A stretch of DNA of 64,000 nt from CALDTK01 sp965215115 (GCA_965215115.1 OZ244050.1:3596001-3660000), one strand, 5' to 3'. Positions 7,362-16,229 are shown, counted from the stretch's first letter. The notes: generated from the letters alone by a model not told the origin. Translations and numbers: made by a program.

Positions 7362-8361
7362 TTAGTCTTGCTGCGCGTTGTCGCCGGTCTTCTTCGCCGC
7401 GCGTGCAGCCTCCTTGGCGCGGTAGGCCCCGAGGTCCCAGGTGAAGCCAAAGCGCTGGGTGTAACTCCCGAGCGGCTCGAGGCCTACGCTCGCTCTCCTC
7501 GCGTCGACGGTCTCCGGTTCGTCGAGGTCATCGACGTAGGCCTCGCCGGTGTCGGGGTCGCGGCCGATCTGACTACCGTACACCTGCTTGCCGCCCCGGC
7601 GTAGCGCGACGCGGTCTTCGAGCAGCGCCAGGGCACTGCCTTTCGCGCGGCCGTCGGCCACCGCCTCCCGCATCATCGGGAGGTACCGTTGCTGCAACCT
7701 CGATGTCGGCGTGCTGGATGACGAGGAAGAGTGTCTGGTTGCCCTTGCCCCCGATGACGTCCGCCCCGAGCCAGTCCCGCTCGTCGAGGATCTTCCGGAC
7801 GGCGATGAGGTTGAGAGAATCCTGCGGCGTGATCTCGCGCCAGAGGGCTTTCATCTCCTCCGAGACCCACCCATGCGCTTCGGCTACCTTGGATACTTCG
7901 TGGCGTTTGACCTGATCGAGGTCGAAGATGCTATCGAGCTGGGCGACGAGCGGTTTGTCGAAACCTTTCTCGGCCTCTGCCTTGTTGGCCTCGACGCGGG
8001 CGGTCACCGTCCGCCAGCGCGGATCCTCGTGCAGGGCGTCGAGGTCACCGTCGGTAGTCACGTGACCTAGGTTGGTGTAGTTGCCTTTCTCCGCGATGCG
8101 CGTCAAGTGGTGGAAAGCGGAGTCGGCTTCCCCGGCGAGGGCCCACGAACAAGCAGCGTTGTAGCGATCGTTTACGCCCCCGGAGTACCCGTTTTGCCGG
8201 AAGGCCACATTGTAGGTTTTGGCGGAAGCCGCGTAGTCCTTCGCCTCGTACAGACGCCAGGCGCTATCTACGGTGGTTTGGTACACGGGAGCGTCCTGCG
8301 CCCGCGACAGGAGCGGTGCGACGAGGGCGACGAGGGCGACGACTAGGCAGGCGTACTTCAT
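7362..8361 (-). pseudogene. Secreted DUF6624-like protein, interrupted by a frameshift
   Basis: The coding sequence starts at 8361 with a signal peptide (MKYACLVVALVALVAPLLSRAQ), continues through a TPR-like stretch (WRLYEAKDYAASAKTYNVAF) and the segment LIAVRKILDERDWLGAD...TLFLVIQHADIEV, and then loses its frame near 7697. The expected continuation (QQRYLPMMREAVADG... to QIGRDPDTGEAYVDDL) is present in another frame down to 7362. Removing one base in the GTTGCAGCAA region (about 7692-7700) joins both parts into one protein of about 333 residues. It is either a real mutation or a sequencing error; the two halves show no other decay, so an error or recent event is more likely. Function unknown. 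Confidence 0.75.
8192..8230 (+). repeat. Two TTTT-hairpin motifs in tandem
   Basis: TTTTGCCGGAAGGC (8192-8205, stem GCC/GGC) and TTTTGGCGGAAGCC (8217-8230, stem GGC/GCC) follow each other 25 bp apart in the same direction. The second has the canonical stem, the first the exchanged stem; both have loop GGAA. Confidence 0.85.
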
Positions 8362-8366
8362 GTGCC

Positions 8367-8374
8367 CCAATGTA
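8367..8374 (-). promoter_or_regulatory. Promoter -7 box abutting the DUF6624-like gene start
   Basis: TACATTGG on the minus strand, 5 nt before the ATG at 8361. Predicts a leaderless mRNA; no clear -33 box. Confidence 0.4.
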
Positions 8375-8419
8375 ACGCTACCGAAGCCTTCGGCATACCT
8401 CGTCGTGAGTCCGGGCGCC

Positions 8420-9847
8420 CTACGCCACCGGCAGCCCCCAACCCTTGCGGTAATCGCGGCCGACCATGTAATTGAGCTCGGGGATGTTGGTGATCTGCAT
8501 GTTGGCCCCGTCCCAGAGGAGCTTCGTCCGGCCGGGCCGCTCGTAGTTGTCGGGCCGGTCGGCCGTCGGGGCGGGGACGCGGGCGTCGTAGGCGCGCACG
8601 GCGAGGTTGCCCATGAGCACCGTCTCGGTGAGGGGGCCGGCCTTCGTGAACGGCGAACTCGGCTGGCGACCCTCCTTGATGGCGTTAATCCAGTCCATGT
8701 TGTGGTTGGTCGACACGCGCGGGAGGGTCTCGGCGGGGAAGGTCTCCTGCTCGTTGCGCGACAGGGGCAGCAGGCGCGGGTTGTTGGCGTAGGTGTCGTG
8801 CATGAGCTTGCCCTTCGTGCCCTCGAGGATGACCCCGGAGCCGCCGTCGCCCATGCGCTCGTCGGTGCCGAGCTCCTCGGGGCGCTCGGGGAGGAGTCCG
8901 CCGTCGAACCAGTTGAGCTTCACGGCGGGCTTGGCGCCGCGGGCCGGGAACTCGAGGATGATCCGCGAGGCGACCGGGCACGCTTCCGGGGTGTGGTCCG
9001 GGTTCCAGTTCTGCGAGTAGATCGGCACGACGCTCGCCTCGGCGCTCGTGGGGTAGCCGAGCTCGAGGGCGTAGAAGGCCGAGTCGATGATGTGGCAGCC
9101 CATGTCCCCGAGGGCGCCCGTGCCGAAGTCCCACCACCCGCGCCAGGCGAAGGGGTGGTAGAGTGGGTGGTAGGGCACCATTTTGGCCGGGCCGACCCAC
9201 GAGTCCCAGTCGATGTAGTCGGGCTTAGGCGCCGCGACCGTTGGGGCGGCGTTGCCCTGGGGCCAGATCGGGCGGTTGGTCCAGGCGTGCATCGTGTGCA
9301 CGTCGCCGATGAGGTCGGCGGCGAGCCACTCGGTGATCTTGCGGATGCCCTCCCCGGAGGCGCCCTGGTTGCCCATCTGCGTGACGAGCTTCGGGTTGGC
9401 GGCCGCGGCCTGGGTCATGAGGCGGGCCTCCTTGATGTTGTGCACCAGGGGCTTCTCGCAGTAGACGTGCTTGCCGGCGTACAGCGCGGCCAGCGAGGCG
9501 ATGGCGTGGGTGTGGTCCGGGGTCGAGACCACGACCGCGTCGACGTTCTCGAGTTGCTCGTCGTACATCTTGCGGAAGTCCGTGTAGGCCTTCGCCTTCG
9601 GGAAGTGCTCGAAGGTCTTCGCGGCGTGCTTCTGGTCGATGTCGCACAGGGCCACCATGTACTCGCTGTCGATCGGGATGAGGTTCGACTGCCCCTTCCC
9701 GCCGGCGCCGACGCCCATGACGCGGACGCGGTCCGAGGGGGCGAGGAAGCCTCTGCCCCCGAGCACGTGGCGCGGGACGATGTAGAGGCCCGCGGCCGCG
9801 GCGGTGGACTGCTTGAGGAACTTACGACGGGAAGATGGTGTGGACAT
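8420..9847 (-). CDS. Tat-exported Gfo/Idh/MocA-family oxidoreductase
   Basis: A 475-residue NAD(P)-dependent sugar or cyclitol oxidoreductase. The N-terminus carries a twin-arginine signal (SSRRKFLKQSTAAAAGLYIV), so it is folded with its cofactor before export. The Rossmann part follows (DRVRVMGVGAGGKGQSN, about residues 39-55), then the family EKP motif in KHVYCEKPLVHNI (about residues 130-142) and a C-terminal alpha/beta domain with DMGCHIIDSAFYAL. The substrate cannot be told. Such secreted paralogues are common in Bacteroidota that degrade polysaccharides, which suits the neighbouring GH9 enzyme. Confidence 0.92.
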   Translation of the reverse strand: MSTPSSRRKFLKQSTAAAAGLYIVPRHVLGGRGFLAPSDRVRVMGVGAGGKGQSNLIPIDSEYMVALCDIDQKHAAKTFEHFPKAKAYTDFRKMYDEQLENVDAVVVSTPDHTHAIASLAALYAGKHVYCEKPLVHNIKEARLMTQAAAANPKLVTQMGNQGASGEGIRKITEWLAADLIGDVHTMHAWTNRPIWPQGNAAPTVAAPKPDYIDWDSWVGPAKMVPYHPLYHPFAWRGWWDFGTGALGDMGCHIIDSAFYALELGYPTSAEASVVPIYSQNWNPDHTPEACPVASRIILEFPARGAKPAVKLNWFDGGLLPERPEELGTDERMGDGGSGVILEGTKGKLMHDTYANNPRLLPLSRNEQETFPAETLPRVSTNHNMDWINAIKEGRQPSSPFTKAGPLTETVLMGNLAVRAYDARVPAPTADRPDNYERPGRTKLLWDGANMQITNIPELNYMVGRDYRKGWGLPVA

Positions 9848-9851
9848 AGCC

Positions 9852-9859
9852 GAAAGGTA
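9852..9859 (-). promoter_or_regulatory. Promoter -7 box abutting the oxidoreductase start
   Basis: TACCTTTC on the minus strand, 4 nt before the ATG at 9847; one mismatch to TAnnTTTG. Confidence 0.45.
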
Positions 9860-9975
9860 ATTCCGATCCGTGAATTTGCTACCCCGTAATAGCGCCTTAA
9901 CAGGAAGATTGGAATGGTCGCTGCGCTTAATACCGTCTCGAGCGTGATGGGTCCGCGGCTTGAGCCCCTCGGCGG

Positions 9976-12900
9976 CTACTGCACCACCACCTGCCGCGCG
10001 ATCGACCAGCCGACGCTCAGGTCCGTGACCCTCACCGTGTACAGTCCCGCGCCCTGGCTGCGGCTGCTCACGTCAAACCGTTCGACCTGGCTGGCCTCAC
10101 TCGCGCGGGCGACGAGGCGACCGCTCACGTCGAGCAGTTCGTACAAGTAGCCGGCCGGGGAGGTCCCGACCCCGGTGATCTCCGCGGTGAGCACGTCCTG
10201 CACGGGGTTTGGCGAAAGCCGCAACTCCGCCCCGGCCGGCACCTCGACCACGGCACTCGCGAAGGCCTGCGAGCAGAAGCGGTCGAGCTTCAGCCAGTTG
10301 CGCAGCGCGCGCACGTCGAGGGTGTGCTTGCCGGCGCTGAGGTTGATCGGCCCGATGACCAACTCCCCCCAGTACGTATCGCCGCCGAGCTCCGAGATGG
10401 TCGACTCGTCGAGCGTACTCGTCACCACCGTCCCGTCGAGGGAGAAGCGGTAGAGGTCCTTGAGGTTGGTCTTGGAGTTGGCCGACACCTCGCCCGTCCG
10501 TACGCGCACGCGCAAGACCTGGCTGCCGGCGGCGGGGAGCTCGAAGGTGAGCCGGGCCTCGTCGCCGAGGTCGAAGAGCTTCACCGAGGCCCCACCGGAG
10601 CTCCCGGGCGAGTTGCCGTCGCGCTCGACAGTGGCGTTGGAGCCGGCTTCCGCCAAAACCGTGAACATGTTCTCGGCCTCGGAGCAGACGGGGGCATTGC
10701 CGCCGGCGCCCGAGCTTGTCGGGACCTCGCGGGGCTCGCGGTAGCAGACGAGGTCGACGCCGCCCGCGCCCGTGGCCGTGAGTCGCAGCGTGACGGGCTG
10801 TCCGTTCTGGAGGACGACCGACTCGCTCACGGCCGTGCCCCAGATCGTCCCCGAGGCCGCCGACGCCACGGCCAGCGTGGTCGAATCCAGCGCCAGGGCC
10901 AGGGCCCGCCCGTTGACGCTCAATCCGTAGCGCTCCAGCGACTTCCGGGCCGCGCGGGCGTCGTCGCCGAGGGCGACCCGCAGGGTGATCTGTCGCGCGC
11001 CCGAGCTCGCGGGCGTGATCGTCATGCTCCGCGCGGCGTCGCCGGTGCTCCCGAGGTAGGCCCCGCCCGAGGTCCCGGCCTGCGAGGTAGCCGGTGGGGC
11101 GGTCGTCGCGATGGCCTCGGCCTCGAAGCACTCACCGGTCGCGCCGAAGTCCTCGGCGTCGGTGCCGCCGGTCTCGCCGGCGGCGAAGAAGGCCAGGGCC
11201 CGCAAGTAGTTGGCGTTGTAGTAGATCGCCGGCTCGTTGTAGGCCCAGGGGCCGAAGGTGGCGTTGGGGTCGTTGTTGACCGAGAAGGCCTTTTGCTTCG
11301 GCTGGCCGCCGACGGTGGCGTTGAACTGCTCGGTGCCGACCTTGATCGGCATCGCGCCATTGCCCTGCGGGTTGGCACCCCCGGCGAGGAACCCCGGCGC
11401 CGGTCCGACGTTGCCGCCGGTGATGTTGTCGAACCGCGTCCCCGACGCAAACCACGAGTGCCACATCTCGTCGGCGCACAAGTCCCCGCCGTACCGGTAC
11501 ATGTTGGACAGGTAGCACACGCCCATCGGGTTGGTGCCGTGGATGTAGTTGAGGATGCCGGCGGCGCGCTCGGTGTGGGCAGCGGCGAGACCCGGCTTCC
11601 ACCCGAACTCCAGGAAGTCCATGATCTGGGCGGCCTGCGCGCCGGCCAGACTGTTCGAGCCCCAGTTGAAGTACACCAGGTTGGCGCGGTAGAGATTGTC
11701 GGCCTCGAAGACGCGGTAGGCCGCGGACTCGCTCTTGTTGACCGACTCCTTGAGGGAACGGACGGCCTTCGCGGCGGCGCTCGTCGGGTTGATGCGCGCG
11801 GCGTAGTCGGCGATGGCCTCGCCCTGCGCCGTGCGGTACACGGCCCACTCGGTCGCGGAGCCGTTGAACGGCCGCATCTTGGTGTAGTTGGCCTCCACGA
11901 AGTCGCGGTACTCCGGCTTTCCGGTGGCCTCGAACAGGTAGACCGCCGCCACCGTCGCCTCGGCGACGTGCTCCTTGGCGTACTGGTCGCCGGGTCCGTC
12001 GGCGTCCCCGGCCTCGATGCGGCCGTCGTCGCAGCGCTCCTCCTTGTTCGGGGCAGCCTTATAGTACCTCCAGGCCGCCTCCGCGCGGTCGATCAGCGCC
12101 GTGGCCTCGGCCCGCAGGCTGGGGAAGTCTTTGTAGATGGCCGCGGCGTGTGCGAACATGCCCGCGCCAGTGATCGTGGAGCTGACGCAGACCTGGTTGT
12201 AGTAGCGCAGGCGCGTGTCCGAACTCGGCGGACTGATGTAGGCGCCGTCGTTGAGGATGCCCATCTTCTGGTGGATCCCGCCGCTGGCCGTCGCGCTGCC
12301 GTAGTCCTGCATCTTCTTGATCCACTCGATCTCGTACTGGACCTCGTCGAGGAGGTCCGGGACGGCGTTGCCGCTCTCCGGGATGTTGAGGTCGAAGGCC
12401 TTCCAGAAGTCGGGGTGGTCGGTGTAGGTCCGCAGGAGACTGTGGACCGGGTCGGTCGCGAAGGTTACGTACTTGTTCGGGTCCCCGGCGTCGATCCAGC
12501 CGCCGCTCAGGTCGCGCTTGATGCTCGGGTCGTCGAGGAATCTCGCGGCCCGCTCCTGATTGGGGCGATCGAACCACGCGCCGTCGACCCAGGGCGCGCC
12601 GGCGGCAAACTCCGCGGTCTTGACTTGGTTGACGCGTTGGTAGTAGAAGAAGTTGGCCGTCGCCCGCAACACGTCCTCGTAGACGTCGGCGGCGATGCGG
12701 AAGGGGTAGCTACTCACCGTCGCGCCGTCGAGTTGCGTGGCGCGGATCACGTAGGTACCCGCGCGTCGGACGCTCGAGAAGTCGAACCAGTAGCCGGAGT
12801 CGCCGCTGAGGCCGTCTTTCGCGCCGCCGTTCCAGGTTTTGGCGTAAGCCGCGTAGACCACCTCGCCGCTTGACTCGTCGACCAGTTCGACCGGCACACC

Positions 12901-13095
12901 GACGTTGAGCCGCAGGCCGGCCCCCTTGTTGAAGCCCTCGAGCGGCTTCGCGATGACGGCCACCTTGTTGACCGACGGGAGGTAGCCGAACTGGTCGACG
13001 CGGATGAAGTTGGCGGGGGACATGACGGACTGGGCCGAGCCACGAGCCCCGAGGCTAAGGATCAGCAGAGTGAGGAGTCCAGAGAGTGTACGCAT
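9976..13095 (-). CDS. Glycoside hydrolase family 9 endoglucanase with T9SS sorting region
   Basis: A secreted cellulase-type enzyme of 1039 residues. Order: signal peptide (MRTLSGLLTLLILSLGARGSAQ), an Ig-like CelD N-terminal domain (FIRVDQFGYLPSVNKVAVI, about 28-115), the GH9 (alpha/alpha)6 barrel (about 125-610) with the catalytic DAGD motif in GGWIDAGDPNKYVTF (about residue 200) and the second acidic region near the end of the barrel (AYNEPAIYYNANYLRAL), two CBM-like beta domains beginning at CFEAEA and CSEAEN (about 640-930), and a T9SS C-terminal domain (LRLSPNPVQDVLTAEI to the end). The ATG at 13095 is preferred because a TACCTTGT box lies 5 nt before it. Confidence 0.95.
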   Translation of the reverse strand: MRTLSGLLTLLILSLGARGSAQSVMSPANFIRVDQFGYLPSVNKVAVIAKPLEGFNKGAGLRLNVGVPVELVDESSGEVVYAAYAKTWNGGAKDGLSGDSGYWFDFSSVRRAGTYVIRATQLDGATVSSYPFRIAADVYEDVLRATANFFYYQRVNQVKTAEFAAGAPWVDGAWFDRPNQERAARFLDDPSIKRDLSGGWIDAGDPNKYVTFATDPVHSLLRTYTDHPDFWKAFDLNIPESGNAVPDLLDEVQYEIEWIKKMQDYGSATASGGIHQKMGILNDGAYISPPSSDTRLRYYNQVCVSSTITGAGMFAHAAAIYKDFPSLRAEATALIDRAEAAWRYYKAAPNKEERCDDGRIEAGDADGPGDQYAKEHVAEATVAAVYLFEATGKPEYRDFVEANYTKMRPFNGSATEWAVYRTAQGEAIADYAARINPTSAAAKAVRSLKESVNKSESAAYRVFEADNLYRANLVYFNWGSNSLAGAQAAQIMDFLEFGWKPGLAAAHTERAAGILNYIHGTNPMGVCYLSNMYRYGGDLCADEMWHSWFASGTRFDNITGGNVGPAPGFLAGGANPQGNGAMPIKVGTEQFNATVGGQPKQKAFSVNNDPNATFGPWAYNEPAIYYNANYLRALAFFAAGETGGTDAEDFGATGECFEAEAIATTAPPATSQAGTSGGAYLGSTGDAARSMTITPASSGARQITLRVALGDDARAARKSLERYGLSVNGRALALALDSTTLAVASAASGTIWGTAVSESVVLQNGQPVTLRLTATGAGGVDLVCYREPREVPTSSGAGGNAPVCSEAENMFTVLAEAGSNATVERDGNSPGSSGGASVKLFDLGDEARLTFELPAAGSQVLRVRVRTGEVSANSKTNLKDLYRFSLDGTVVTSTLDESTISELGGDTYWGELVIGPINLSAGKHTLDVRALRNWLKLDRFCSQAFASAVVEVPAGAELRLSPNPVQDVLTAEITGVGTSPAGYLYELLDVSGRLVARASEASQVERFDVSSRSQGAGLYTVRVTDLSVGWSIARQVVVQ

Positions 13096-13100
13096 GGAGG

Positions 13101-13108
13101 ACAAGGTA
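13101..13108 (-). promoter_or_regulatory. Promoter -7 box abutting the GH9 gene start
   Basis: TACCTTGT on the minus strand, 5 nt before the ATG at 13095; supports that start over a TTG three codons upstream, which the box itself overlaps. Confidence 0.45.
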
Positions 13109-13142
13109 GTGTGTTAGATCGACACTAAGGTGCTCCTGGGGC

Positions 13143-13156
13143 GGCTTTCGCCAAAA
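13143..13156 (-). repeat. TTTT-hairpin motif, canonical, intergenic
   Basis: TTTTGGCGAAAGCC on the minus strand, in the 109-bp gap between the divergent GH9 and lipoprotein genes. Confidence 0.85.
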
Positions 13157-13189
13157 CTCGATGCGCCAGTGTGAGCGGCGAGCCTGGAT

Positions 13190-13197
13190 TACGTTTG
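13190..13197 (+). promoter_or_regulatory. Promoter -7 box abutting a lipoprotein gene
   Basis: TACGTTTG, a full match to TAnnTTTG, 7 nt before the ATG at 13205. No TTTG at the expected upstream distance. Confidence 0.5.
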
Positions 13198-13204
13198 TCC
13201 GGCT

Positions 13205-13672
13205 ATGCGGAAGCTCATCACCGGTCTAGGGTCCTTTCTTTTGGTGCTTACCCTCTCGCGCTGTGCGACGGGCAAAACGTACACGATAGATACGTTGCCC
13301 GCCGAGCGACTGCTGTTCCGCTACGGGGGCGGCTTCACGGGGCAGTCGCAGGAGTACATGCTGCTGCCCAACGGCCAGCTGTTCTACAGGCGCGAGGTCA
13401 TCAACGAGCTGCCCTTCCGCGAGGTCGCGCCCGTCGACCCGAAGGTCGCCAAGGACCTCTTCGATACCTACGAGAAGCAAGACTTCGCCGCGCTCACCTA
13501 CGACGACCCCGGCAACATGACCTACACCATCACCCGCGTCGACGGCGCGGCCACGACGCAGATGAGTTGGGGCGGCGAGCAGCAGAAGCCGAAGGAAACC
13601 GTGTTGAGCTACTGGCGCCGTGCCATGCAGGCGTTCGACGGGAAGGCAAGTGTCGAAGGGGGGAAGCAGTGA
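13205..13672 (+). CDS. Small exported (lipo)protein of unknown function
   Basis: 155 residues. The N-terminus MRKLITGLGSFLLVLTLSRCATG is a signal sequence ending in a cysteine; LSRC is a poor lipobox because of Arg at -1, so lipid attachment is uncertain. The rest is soluble (DTLPAERLLFRYGGGFTGQSQEY..., PREVAP-like and DPGNMTYTITRVDG stretches) and resembles short conserved Bacteroidota proteins that I cannot name. It has its own promoter box. No operon partner. Confidence 0.7.
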   Translation: MRKLITGLGSFLLVLTLSRCATGKTYTIDTLPAERLLFRYGGGFTGQSQEYMLLPNGQLFYRREVINELPFREVAPVDPKVAKDLFDTYEKQDFAALTYDDPGNMTYTITRVDGAATTQMSWGGEQQKPKETVLSYWRRAMQAFDGKASVEGGKQ

Positions 13673-13768
13673 AGTGCGGAAGGCACTACCGCAACACCCG
13701 AGCGCGGCCCCCGCGGCAGCCCCTCCGATACTCCAACCTTCGACCTTCGACCTCCGACACTTCCTCGC

Positions 13769-14188
13769 CTACGCCACTTTCCGCCACCCCTCCTGCGGCA
13801 GGTTCGCCTTCTCATCCTTGGGCTGCCTGCGCACGGGCTGGTGGAGCTCGGGCTTGACGTAGTGCACGCGGCGCAGCTCCGCCTCGACGAGTTGGAAAGA
13901 CAGACTCAGGCCCGCCCACCGCGCCTCCTCGGAGGTGCCGAAGTGTTTGAGGCGTTGGACGCGCCAATTTTGGCCGCTTACGCGAAAACCGTACGGCAGG
14001 GCGCCCCCGGCCACGTGCGAGAAGTGAAGCTCGAGTTTGTACATCTCGTAGAAGTAGCGCTCGAGTTCGCCGAGGTCACGAATGCGGCGCCGCCACTCGC
14101 TCGGGTACTTGTTGGCAAAACGCGTCGTACACGCGCCGAGGGCGTCGGGGGCGATGGTTTGGAGGTGGGTCCACCAGGTGCGGTTCAT
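13769..14188 (-). CDS. Conserved-looking cytoplasmic protein of unknown function
   Basis: 139 residues from the ATG at 14188 (MNRTWWTHLQTIAPDALG), chosen because the 16 upstream codons lie in low-complexity leader. Rich in Arg, Trp and aromatic residues (YPSEWRRRIRDLGELERYFYEMYKLELHF), with no signal peptide or membrane segment. A TTTT-hairpin copy with exchanged stem (13975-13988) lies inside and encodes part of YGFRVSGQNW. Divergent from the PAP2 gene across an AT-rich gap. Confidence 0.6.
   Translation of the reverse strand: MNRTWWTHLQTIAPDALGACTTRFANKYPSEWRRRIRDLGELERYFYEMYKLELHFSHVAGGALPYGFRVSGQNWRVQRLKHFGTSEEARWAGLSLSFQLVEAELRRVHYVKPELHQPVRRQPKDEKANLPQEGWRKVA
13975..13988 (-). repeat. 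TTTT-hairpin motif, stem exchanged to CGC/GCG
   Basis: Minus strand TTTTCGCGTAAGCG: T4, stem CGC/GCG, loop GTAA. Both strands of the stem differ from the canonical GGC/GCC but still pair. Confidence 0.8.
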
Positions 14189-14356
14189 GAGGGAGGGTTT
14201 AGGCGTGGGTTCGAGGCTCCGAGGTTCGAAAGGCAATTATAAAACAATTTGTTTGTAGTGGCGGGGCTATTTCCCTCAATCGACTCTGCACACGCACCTG
14301 TGGATTGTTTTTGGTTTCGCCCGCACAACTTTGCCGCGGCATAGGCTTCCAGTTAC

Positions 14357-15157
14357 ATGCAGGATATTTTTGGTTTACATCTGGCCTTCACGCCCATCCG
14401 CGGCCGCGTACGCTGCGTCCGGGGGGCGATCGCGAGCCTTACGGCGGTGCTGTTGCTCTTCGGCGGCTCGGGCGCTGGGGCATCCGCGCAGTACCCTTCG
14501 CCTTACAACCTCGAACTCGGTCGCGGGCTCCTCGTCACCGGGACCGGTCTGGCCTCCGAGGGCATCGGCCTCTACTACTCCTCGAGACTCCGGGCGCTCA
14601 CCGAGGAGCAGGCCCTGGCCTTCGACCGGGGCGACGTCTGGGCCTTCGACCGCCTCGCGACCCGGAAGCGCAACCACGTCGCGCTCGTCATCAGCGACGT
14701 GACCGGCTACGGGGCCACCGTGCTGCCGGCCAGCCTGCTGGCCTCCGACCGCGTCCGCGACAACGGCGGGCAGGCGGCCCTGCTCTACGGTCAGGTGCTG
14801 CTCCTCAACACCGGCGTCACGCAACTCGTCAAAAACACCGTCCGCCGTCCCCGGCCCTACACCTACAATCCCGATGTAGCGCTTTCGCGAAAACTCGTCA
14901 AGGACGCGCGCCGCAGCTTCTTCAGCGGGCACACCTCCAATGCGGCGGCGAATAGCTTCTTCACCGCGCAACTGTACCACGACTACTACCCCGCGCGCCG
15001 CGGCGACGGCTGGGTGTGGGCGAGCGCGGCCCTCCTGCCGGCGATCACGGGCACGACGCGCGTCCTGTCGGGCAATCACTACTGGACGGACGTCTTGGTG
15101 GGCTACGCGGTCGGGGCCGGGATCGGGGTGCTGGTGCCGACTTTGTATAGGCTGTAG
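14357..15157 (+). CDS. PAP2-family membrane-associated phosphatase
   Basis: 266 residues. The three PAP2 motifs are present: KNTVRRPRPY (KxxxxxxRP, about residues 154-163), SFFSGHTSN (SGH, about 184-192) and RVLSGNHYWTDVLVGY (RxxxxxHxxxD, about 228-243). Exported or membrane-inserted: an N-terminal hydrophobic stretch (IASLTAVLLLFGGSGAGASAQ) precedes the domain. Likely substrates are lipid or isoprenoid phosphates at the outer face of the inner membrane or in the periplasm; the sequence does not say which. A motif copy with stem CGC/GCG lies in it at 14880-14893. Confidence 0.9.
   Translation: MQDIFGLHLAFTPIRGRVRCVRGAIASLTAVLLLFGGSGAGASAQYPSPYNLELGRGLLVTGTGLASEGIGLYYSSRLRALTEEQALAFDRGDVWAFDRLATRKRNHVALVISDVTGYGATVLPASLLASDRVRDNGGQAALLYGQVLLLNTGVTQLVKNTVRRPRPYTYNPDVALSRKLVKDARRSFFSGHTSNAAANSFFTAQLYHDYYPARRGDGWVWASAALLPAITGTTRVLSGNHYWTDVLVGYAVGAGIGVLVPTLYRL
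14880..14893 (-). repeat. TTTT-hairpin motif, stem exchanged to CGC/GCG
   Basis: Minus strand TTTTCGCGAAAGCG, loop GAAA, antisense within the PAP2 gene where it encodes ALSRKL. Confidence 0.8.
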
Positions 15158-15191
15158 GGTGCGGGGGCAGGACGTTCCCGCCACTCGTAGT

Positions 15192-15431
15192 GTAACCCCC
15201 CCGGCCCCCCTTATTCATCCGCGCTGCCAGACCTTCGCTTCGCTCGATCCGGCAGCCCGGCTGAACAAGGGGGGAGGCGACCGTGCAGCACCGCTTTGCT
15301 CGGAGGGTCTGCGGCCCTCAGACGTGACGATTGCCGGGAGCGTTCGCCTCCCCCCTTGTTTTGGTTTCGGCCGCGGGGCCGCGAAGCGGTTCTGCGGCCG
15401 AAACCAAAATAAGGGGGGCCGGGGGGGTTAC
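15192..15431. repeat. Nested inverted-repeat cluster (240 bp)
   Basis: Outer arms of 24 bp (15192-15215 and 15408-15431) are exact inverse complements. Inside them a 17-bp pair (15264-15280 with 15344-15360) and a 16-bp pair (15359-15374 with 15394-15409) form further hairpins. Two half-units are each bounded by CCCCCCTTRTT and its complement. It fills the gap between the PAP2 gene and a lipoprotein gene and has no credible coding content. It may be a bidirectional terminator, a MITE-like element or a DNA-structure site. Confidence 0.8.
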
Positions 15432-15523
15432 CCACGAGTGAAAAGAAAAACCTAAGCGCCTGGAGAGAACTCCAGAAGTGATGGAAAAGTCCTGAGCGTG
15501 CGGGGGGGGGGGGCATTTCGTGC

Positions 15524-15537
15524 GGCTTTCGCCAAAA
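15524..15537 (-). repeat. TTTT-hairpin motif, canonical, intergenic
   Basis: TTTTGGCGAAAGCC on the minus strand, 57 bp before the gene at 15594; a 12-G run (15502-15513) lies just upstream. Confidence 0.85.
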
Positions 15538-15593
15538 CCTGCGGCAGCGTTCTTGTCTGCGCTTCCGTTGTCGATCACCACGATCGCTCACCC

Positions 15594-16229
15594 ATGAACC
15601 TGAGACTCCTGTCTGCAGCGCTATCGTTTGGCGCAGTCCTAACTAGCAACTGCACCGACCCCTGCGGCGATGTCGGTGACGGGGTCATGATCAACCTCGA
15701 CTTTACCTACTGCGAGCTCGCCGTCCAGGCGCTCGACAATCGGGATTCGTACCCAGTCCCAAGTACCGACAATGCTATCCCGCACGCCGCCATTGGGTTA
15801 AGCATGCGCTTCGAGTCGAGGGATGGCCTGTGCTGGCGCCACGGACTTCGTAATCCGCTCGTATCGGAAGCTTACGCCTGCTGGCCAGTACCTACTTACG
15901 AAGTTACCTCGCAGGACACCATCCGCGCCATTCGCATCACGACGCTGCGCGACTACAGTGCCGACTACACGGCGGGCGCCGACGCTACGGACCTGTTCAA
16001 AATCAGGACCCTCGATGGGTTCGTTGCGGTGCCGGCGTTCGTCGGCCGCGGGATCGCGAACGACCATTTTGATCAGTACGACGGCTCCGATGACACGAAT
16101 GGTCAGAGCATCGATGTTTTGACGGTCGCCCCGGCCGCGAAGGGTTCGCAGCAACAGTTCCGCGTCGATGCGACCCTCTCCGACGGGAGGGTCCTCACGG
16201 CCGTTAGCCCCCTCATCTCCGCACTTTGA
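15594..16229 (+). CDS. Putative lipoprotein of unknown function
   Basis: 211 residues from the ATG at 15594. Signal sequence MNLRLLSAALSFGAVLTSNCTD with a cysteine at residue 20 in a lipobox-like setting (LTSNC, imperfect). The mature part is soluble, with several Cys residues and segments such as ADATDLFKIRTLDGFVAVPAF and GSDDTNGQSIDVLTVAPAAKG. It resembles short DUF5034-type Bacteroidota lipoproteins but I cannot assign it firmly. Its stop overlaps the TTG start of the next gene, so the two are probably one operon at the cell surface. Confidence 0.65.
   Translation: MNLRLLSAALSFGAVLTSNCTDPCGDVGDGVMINLDFTYCELAVQALDNRDSYPVPSTDNAIPHAAIGLSMRFESRDGLCWRHGLRNPLVSEAYACWPVPTYEVTSQDTIRAIRITTLRDYSADYTAGADATDLFKIRTLDGFVAVPAFVGRGIANDHFDQYDGSDDTNGQSIDVLTVAPAAKGSQQQFRVDATLSDGRVLTAVSPLISAL

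Noticed and set aside
9182..9194. TTTTGGC followed by CGGGCC
   Set aside because: It can pair but has no GNAA loop; not counted.
10324..12873. 849-codon open frame on the plus strand
   Set aside because: It is the antisense of the GH9 gene; Arg/Gly/Val-rich, no signal, no family motif, an effect of high GC.
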